This document shows positions 6,288 through 8,992 of a DNA stretch of 8,992 nt, piece after piece. Made by a program: the position numbers and the translations under genes. Where the stretch lies: NCBI GenBank assembly GCA_009782015.1, contig WQUP01000240.1:1-8992 (forward strand), given 5' to 3'. Under the pieces are notes generated by a model. It was not told the origin of the DNA and did not search any database. It worked only from the letters and a program-made list of their open reading frames with translations. The first letter of the stretch is position 1. Every line of letters begins with the position of its first letter. This stretch comes from Endomicrobiia bacterium (GTDB taxonomy: Bacteria; Elusimicrobiota; Endomicrobiia; Endomicrobiales; Endomicrobiaceae).

Positions 6288-6863
6288 TTACTCGAACTTA
6301 AATCCCACATACAAAGAGATTACCGAATACTTTTCATCGTAGCTTTTGTTCGTGTTCTTTGCAGTGTAAGAGAGGTTGTTTATCGCGTATATGGCTTCTA
6401 TTACGAGGTAGCTTATGCTTACGCCTATGCCGCCGGCATAGTAGAGCCCGCCGGAAGAAGATTGAATCCAGTTTGTGCTGCCGTTCATAAATGCGGAATA
6501 GCCGAGCCTTCCGGTCAAAAATGCGTAGTTGTCAGCAAGCCCGTAAAGAGGGGTGCGCAGTTTCGCGCCGACATATACGGGAAGAAACGATACGTTCCCG
6601 TTGGCCTGATCGTTGTTTTTAAACTCTCTGGGCAGATCGTAAACCGCTCCGGCGCCGGCTGCAAATATATTGCCGAAGTACTTAAAATATTCAAATCCCG
6701 CGGAAATCCCGACGTTTGTGTTCTGGTCTGAGCCTGCGAGAGTCATAACTCCCTGCGGCTGAATGCCGAGTTTTACTATGAATTCCTGATCATCCTGAGC
6801 CTGCGCAAAAGCGGCAACGGAAACTGCAAAAAGCATCGCTGAAACAACTAAAAATCTTTTCAT
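6288..6863 (-). CDS. Small outer-membrane beta-barrel protein
   Basis: 191 residues. Residues 1-20 are a signal peptide (MKRF, hydrophobic core, cleavage probably after AAFA). The mature protein shows amphipathic strands alternating with short turns: FIVKLGIQPQGV, GISAGFEYFKYF, IFAAGAGAVYDL, FLPVYVGAKLRTPL, YAFLTGRLGYSA, YYAGGIGVSISY, VIEAIYAINNLSY, VISLYVGFKFE. That is about eight strands, the size of an OmpA/OmpW-like or 'outer membrane protein beta-barrel domain' protein of unknown function. The last strand ends F-K-F-E, close to the aromatic C terminus of barrel proteins. The start codon at 6863-6861 is preceded by GGGAGG (6876-6871) at 7 nt. It is transcribed alone, divergently from yifB and convergently with the protease. 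Fold call fairly sure; specific role unknown. Confidence 0.85.
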   Translation of the reverse strand: MKRFLVVSAMLFAVSVAAFAQAQDDQEFIVKLGIQPQGVMTLAGSDQNTNVGISAGFEYFKYFGNIFAAGAGAVYDLPREFKNNDQANGNVSFLPVYVGAKLRTPLYGLADNYAFLTGRLGYSAFMNGSTNWIQSSSGGLYYAGGIGVSISYLVIEAIYAINNLSYTAKNTNKSYDEKYSVISLYVGFKFE

Positions 6864-6882
6864 TTTTATGCCTCCCGATGTA

Positions 6883-6909
6883 TTTACTTGTGCGCTTTTG
6901 TTATATAAT
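6883..6909 (+). promoter_or_regulatory. Possible divergent yifB promoter overlapping the opposite -10 box
   Basis: A perfect + strand TATAAT at 6904-6909 shares bases with the - strand -10 box at 6900-6905. The best -35 candidate, TTTACT at 6883-6888, is only 15 nt away and matches four of six consensus bases, so this is tentative. A transcript from here would carry the whole of element C in its leader. Confidence 0.3.
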
Positions 6910-6928
6910 ATATGAAATCAAAATACAA
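6900..6928 (-). promoter_or_regulatory. Sigma-70-type promoter for the outer-membrane beta-barrel gene
   Basis: Read on the - strand, TTGTAT (6928-6923) is followed after 17 nt by TATAAC (6905-6900), a good -35/-10 pair. It lies about 37 nt upstream of the start codon and leaves room for the GGGAGG ribosome-binding site. The surrounding DNA is the most AT-rich part of this gap. Confidence 0.6.
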
Positions 6929-6940
6929 GAACGATAAAAG

Positions 6941-7042
6941 CAGAGTGAAGAGTGAGGAGTGGAGAGTGGAGATACGGCTTTGCATATAAAAGACAATTGT
7001 CGTTGTCGTATCTTCACTCCTCACTCTCCACTCTTCACTCTG
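6941..7042. repeat. Intergenic inverted tandem-repeat element C (7-nt units)
   Basis: Two 36-nt arms, at 6941-6976 and 7007-7042, are reverse complements at 31 of 36 positions. The left arm is CA + GAGTGAA-GAGTGAG-GAGTGGA-GAGTGGA + GATACG. The right arm in reverse complement is CA + GAGTGAA-GAGTGGA-GAGTGAG-GAGTGAA + GATACG. All five mismatches are R-R swaps (A/G) in the last two positions of units. The 30-nt centre contains the perfect palindrome GACAATTGTC (6992-7001). In RNA this would be a long hairpin ending 4 nt before the yifB ribosome-binding site. Confidence 0.85.
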
Positions 7043-7046
7043 TCTT

Positions 7047-7055
7047 TAAAAGGGG
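7047..7055 (+). promoter_or_regulatory. Ribosome-binding site deciding the yifB start
   Basis: TAAAAGGGG ends 4 nt before the ATG at 7060. The same frame is open back to a GTG at 6952, but those codons lie inside the palindromic element C, give no YifB-like sequence, and lack a Shine-Dalgarno. The family-typical N terminus MISLIYSSAINGIDA begins at 7060. Confidence 0.8.
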
Positions 7056-7059
7056 TTTT

Positions 7060-8589
7060 ATGATTTCTCTCATCTACTCGTCGGCCATAAACGGCATAGA
7101 CGCTCACGGCGTGGAAGTCGAAACATATATCTCTTCGGGCATGCCGGTTTTTTCAATAGTCGGGCTGCCTGACGCCGCGGTAAAAGAATCGAGGGACAGA
7201 GTATTTGCCGCTTTGAAAAATTCGGGTTATGACTTTCCTTCAAAAAAGATTACCGTAAACCTCGCGCCCGCGGACATCAAAAAAGAAGGCGGGATGTTTG
7301 ACCTGCCTATAGCGCTCGGGATTCTTGCTTCCTGCGGGAAAATAAAAAAAGAAAATTTAAAACGTTTTTGCGCAATAGGCGAGCTTTCTCTTGACGGAAA
7401 AATAAGAAAGGTCAGGGGCGTTTTGCCCGTAGCTTTAAGCCTTAAGAAAAACAAAATCAAAAATTTTATAGTCCCGTTTGCAAACAGGGAAGAAGCCGCG
7501 GTTGCAAAAAGCGCGGACGTATTTCCTTTTGAAACTCTTGCCGAGGCCGCAAGTTTTATAGAAGGAACGCTCAAATGCGAGCCGTTTAAGTACGACGGCT
7601 TTTCGGCAATGCCCGCCGATGCCGGAGAAGAGTTTGACTTTGCCGACATCAAAGGGCAGCAGAGCGCCAAACGCGCCGCGGAGATCGCAGCGGCCGGCGG
7701 ACACAATATGATAATGTCAGGGCCTCCCGGCTCCGGAAAAACCATGATAGCCAAAAGAATTCCGGGAATACTTCCCCAAATGTCTTTTGACGAATCTATA
7801 GAAACTACAAAAATCTGGTCTGCCGCGGGACGCGATTTTTCCGGAGGGCTCATAAAACGCAGAACTTTCAGAAGCCCGCACCATACGACTTCTGCCGTAG
7901 CTTTGGCCGGCGGCGGCGCGGTTCCCAAGCCCGGCGAAGTAAGCCTTGCGCATAACGGAGTTTTGTTCCTTGACGAGTTTGCTGAGTTCAGGCGCGACGC
8001 GCTGGAAGTTTTACGCCAGCCGCTTGAAGACAGATACATAACCGTTTCGCGCGCCAAAACAAGCATTGTGTTTCCGGCGTCGTTTATGCTCGTCGCGGCC
8101 ATGAACCCGTTCCCCTGCGGTAATCTCGGGCACAGGGAAAAACAATGCGTTTGCAATCCTAACCAGGTTCAAAAATACAGAAGCAGAATATCCGGCCCGC
8201 TGATGGACAGGATAGACATACACGTAAACGTTCCTGCTCTCAAAGTTTCGGAACTCACTTCCATGGCCGAATCCGGCGAGAGTTCCGGAAAGATAAAAGA
8301 CAGAGTCGCCAAAGCCGGAAGATTGCAGGCCGAAAGATTTAAAGATTTGAAAATATACTCAAATGCCCAGATGGGACAGAAAGAGATAAAAAAATACTGC
8401 GTCCTTGACGCTGCTGCCGCGGATTTGCTCAAAACCGCGATAGAAAAACTGAATTTTTCGGCAAGAGCGTACGACAAAATATTAAAAGTCGCAAGAACCA
8501 TAGCCGACTTGTCCGGCAGCGAAACGATTAAAACCGAACATATAGCCGAAGCGGTGCAGTACCGCGCTTTCGACAGAGTTAATAGTTAA
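7060..8589 (+). CDS. yifB: YifB/ComM-family AAA+ ATPase (Mg-chelatase-like)
   Basis: 509 residues, the usual full length for the family. Order: an N-terminal ChlI/Lon-protease-like fold at about 15-140 (VEVETYISSGMPVFSIVGLP, then KKITVNLAPADIKKEG); an AAA+ Mg-chelatase domain with Walker A GPPGSGKT at 221-228 and Walker B VLFLDEF at 301-307; the conserved RISGPLMDRIDIHV sensor/arginine region from 376; and a C-terminal helical lid to 509. A Cys-rich loop (NPFPCG then CVC) sits between Walker B and Arg376; where many relatives have CPCG the first Cys is Phe. ComM, the studied relative in naturally competent gammaproteobacteria, is a hexameric helicase that aids branch migration during integration of incoming DNA. 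The role in other phyla is less clear. Its last two codons and stop lie inside repeat element D. mazG follows 111 nt downstream, probably in the same transcript. Confidence 0.95.
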   Translation: MISLIYSSAINGIDAHGVEVETYISSGMPVFSIVGLPDAAVKESRDRVFAALKNSGYDFPSKKITVNLAPADIKKEGGMFDLPIALGILASCGKIKKENLKRFCAIGELSLDGKIRKVRGVLPVALSLKKNKIKNFIVPFANREEAAVAKSADVFPFETLAEAASFIEGTLKCEPFKYDGFSAMPADAGEEFDFADIKGQQSAKRAAEIAAAGGHNMIMSGPPGSGKTMIAKRIPGILPQMSFDESIETTKIWSAAGRDFSGGLIKRRTFRSPHHTTSAVALAGGGAVPKPGEVSLAHNGVLFLDEFAEFRRDALEVLRQPLEDRYITVSRAKTSIVFPASFMLVAAMNPFPCGNLGHREKQCVCNPNQVQKYRSRISGPLMDRIDIHVNVPALKVSELTSMAESGESSGKIKDRVAKAGRLQAERFKDLKIYSNAQMGQKEIKKYCVLDAAAADLLKTAIEKLNFSARAYDKILKVARTIADLSGSETIKTEHIAEAVQYRAFDRVNS

Positions 8590-8679
8590 TAGTGAATAAT
8601 TAATAGTTTTGGAGCGGCTATGCCGCGATATTTAGTGTCGTCTGCCGTTAACTATTAACTATTCACTATTAATTATTAA
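8579..8679. repeat. Intergenic inverted tandem-repeat element D (7-nt units), overlapping the yifB stop
   Basis: Two 30-nt arms, at 8579-8608 and 8650-8679, are reverse complements at 28 of 30 positions. The left arm is TTAATAG-TTAATAG-TGAATAA-TTAATAG-TT. The right arm in reverse complement is TTAATAA-TTAATAG-TGAATAG-TTAATAG-TT. The left arm supplies the last yifB codons (Asn, Ser) and its TAA stop at 8587-8589. The 41-nt centre contains a perfect GC-rich hairpin, GCGGC-TAT-GCCGC (8614-8626). The right arm ends 7 nt before the TAAAAGG ribosome-binding site of mazG. Confidence 0.85.
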
Positions 8680-8686
8680 TTGACGT

Positions 8687-8693
8687 TAAAAGG
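8687..8693 (+). promoter_or_regulatory. Ribosome-binding site TAAAAGG of mazG
   Basis: TAAAAGG lies 7 nt before the ATG at 8701, directly after the right arm of element D. It is identical to the sites before the protease and yifB, which also follow right arms. Confidence 0.7.
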
Positions 8694-8700
8694 ATTCAAA

Positions 8701-8992
8701 ATGAAAAAGTACCTAAAAGAGTTTGAAAAGCTGGTTTGTATTATGGCAAAGCTCCGCTCAAAAAACGGCGGCTGTATGTGGGACAGGGAGCAGACGCATG
8801 AATCGCTTGTAAAATATCTCATAGAAGAATCAAAGGAAGTAAAAAAAGCCGTGGCGAAAAAAGACATGAAAAATCTCGAAGAGGAACTAGGCGACGTTCT
8901 GCTTCAGATTGTTTTCCACGCGCAAATAGGCAAGGAAGATAAAGAGTTCGACATAGCCGGAGTGATTAGCGCATTGAACAAGAAACTTATCC
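8701..8992 (+). CDS. mazG: MazG nucleoside triphosphate pyrophosphohydrolase (3'-partial)
   Basis: The first 97 residues are present and the frame is still open at the window end. The hallmark N-terminal MazG domain is clear: [19 protein letters not shown] at 18-36 (family form LR...GCPWD.EQTH.SL), the metal-binding EExxE at 42-46 (EESKE), and the second helix [16 protein letters not shown] with Glu62 and Asp65 as the ExxD pair. The enzyme hydrolyses (d)NTPs to (d)NMP and pyrophosphate using Mg2+, and in E. coli it is linked to clearing abnormal nucleotides and lowering ppGpp. Met26 replaces the usual Pro in GCPWD. Full-length bacterial MazG is about 260 residues with two such domains; whether the second domain exists here cannot be seen. 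Downstream of yifB, likely co-transcribed through element D. Confidence 0.93.
   Translation, partial: MKKYLKEFEKLVCIMAKLRSKNGGCMWDREQTHESLVKYLIEESKEVKKAVAKKDMKNLEEELGDVLLQIVFHAQIGKEDKEFDIAGVISALNKKLI

Noticed and set aside
6154..6342. Small + strand open frame starting in the gap after the protease
   Set aside because: It runs through repeat arms and the terminator and into the convergent gene; there is no ribosome-binding site or protein-like sequence.
6941..7042. CRISPR array
   Set aside because: The units are 7 nt, contiguous without spacers, and inverted in two arms. None of the window shows regularly spaced direct repeats.
6952..7059. N-terminal extension of YifB from the GTG at 6952
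   Set aside because: The 36 extra codons are read from the palindromic arms of element C. The family N terminus and the ribosome-binding site fit the ATG at 7060.
7227..8156. Long (309-codon) open frame on the - strand inside yifB
   Set aside because: It is a shadow of a strongly supported gene, has no recognisable domain and no upstream ribosome-binding or promoter signal that I could see.
8579..8679. Intrinsic terminator after yifB
   Set aside because: The long stem is AT-rich and is not followed by a T-run; the next bases are the mazG ribosome-binding site.

Overview
The window looks like a chromosomal segment of a diderm (Gram-negative-type) bacterium. It encodes a PorV/PorQ-like outer-membrane protein, a small outer-membrane beta-barrel with a signal peptide, and a secreted protease with a C-terminal sorting-like domain. 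Base composition is moderate, with many AAA/GAA codons and tight gene spacing. The mix would fit Elusimicrobiota or a similar poorly sampled diderm phylum, but there is no marker gene here to settle that, so the lineage is a low-confidence inference.

Layout. (1) 1-3069, + strand: a 5'-truncated multi-pass membrane protein with an in-frame repetitive hydrophilic linker, a tandem ACT-domain protein, and a second multi-pass membrane protein with a long acidic tail. The last hydrophobic segments of the two membrane proteins resemble each other, so they are probably distant paralogs flanking the ACT gene. A 195-bp MITE-like element (perfect 17-bp terminal inverted repeats, 4-bp target duplication) sits between the first membrane gene and the ACT gene. 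Removing it restores a 29-nt operon-like gap. (2) 3113-6152, + strand: a PorV/PorQ-family outer-membrane protein followed by an S8 (subtilisin-like) protease with signal peptide, propeptide, D/H/N/S catalytic core, inserted beta domain and a C-terminal type-A-like sorting domain. (3) 6288-6863, - strand: a small outer-membrane beta-barrel, convergent with the protease and separated from it by a strong bidirectional terminator. (4) 7060-8992, + strand: a YifB/ComM-family AAA+ ATPase, then the 5' part of mazG (NTP pyrophosphohydrolase), which runs off the window.

The most unusual feature is not a gene. All four consecutive intergenic gaps after position 4039 are filled by an element of the same architecture but different sequence: two inverted, complementary arms of about 30-36 nt, each arm made of 3-4 tandem 7- or 8-nt units, around a 30-70 nt centre. 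The unit differs each time: GAAGCTGR, GATGCGAG, GAGTGRR, TTAATAG. The left arm starts at or inside the upstream stop codon in three cases. In the three cases with a downstream + strand gene, the right arm ends 0-7 nt before an identical TAAAAGG ribosome-binding site. In transcripts these would form long hairpins immediately upstream of translation starts. The architecture recalls the short tandemly repeated repetitive (STRR) sequences of cyanobacteria, but I cannot assign a known family.

There is no CRISPR array, rRNA, tRNA or recognisable transposase in the window. No gap exceeds 300 bases.
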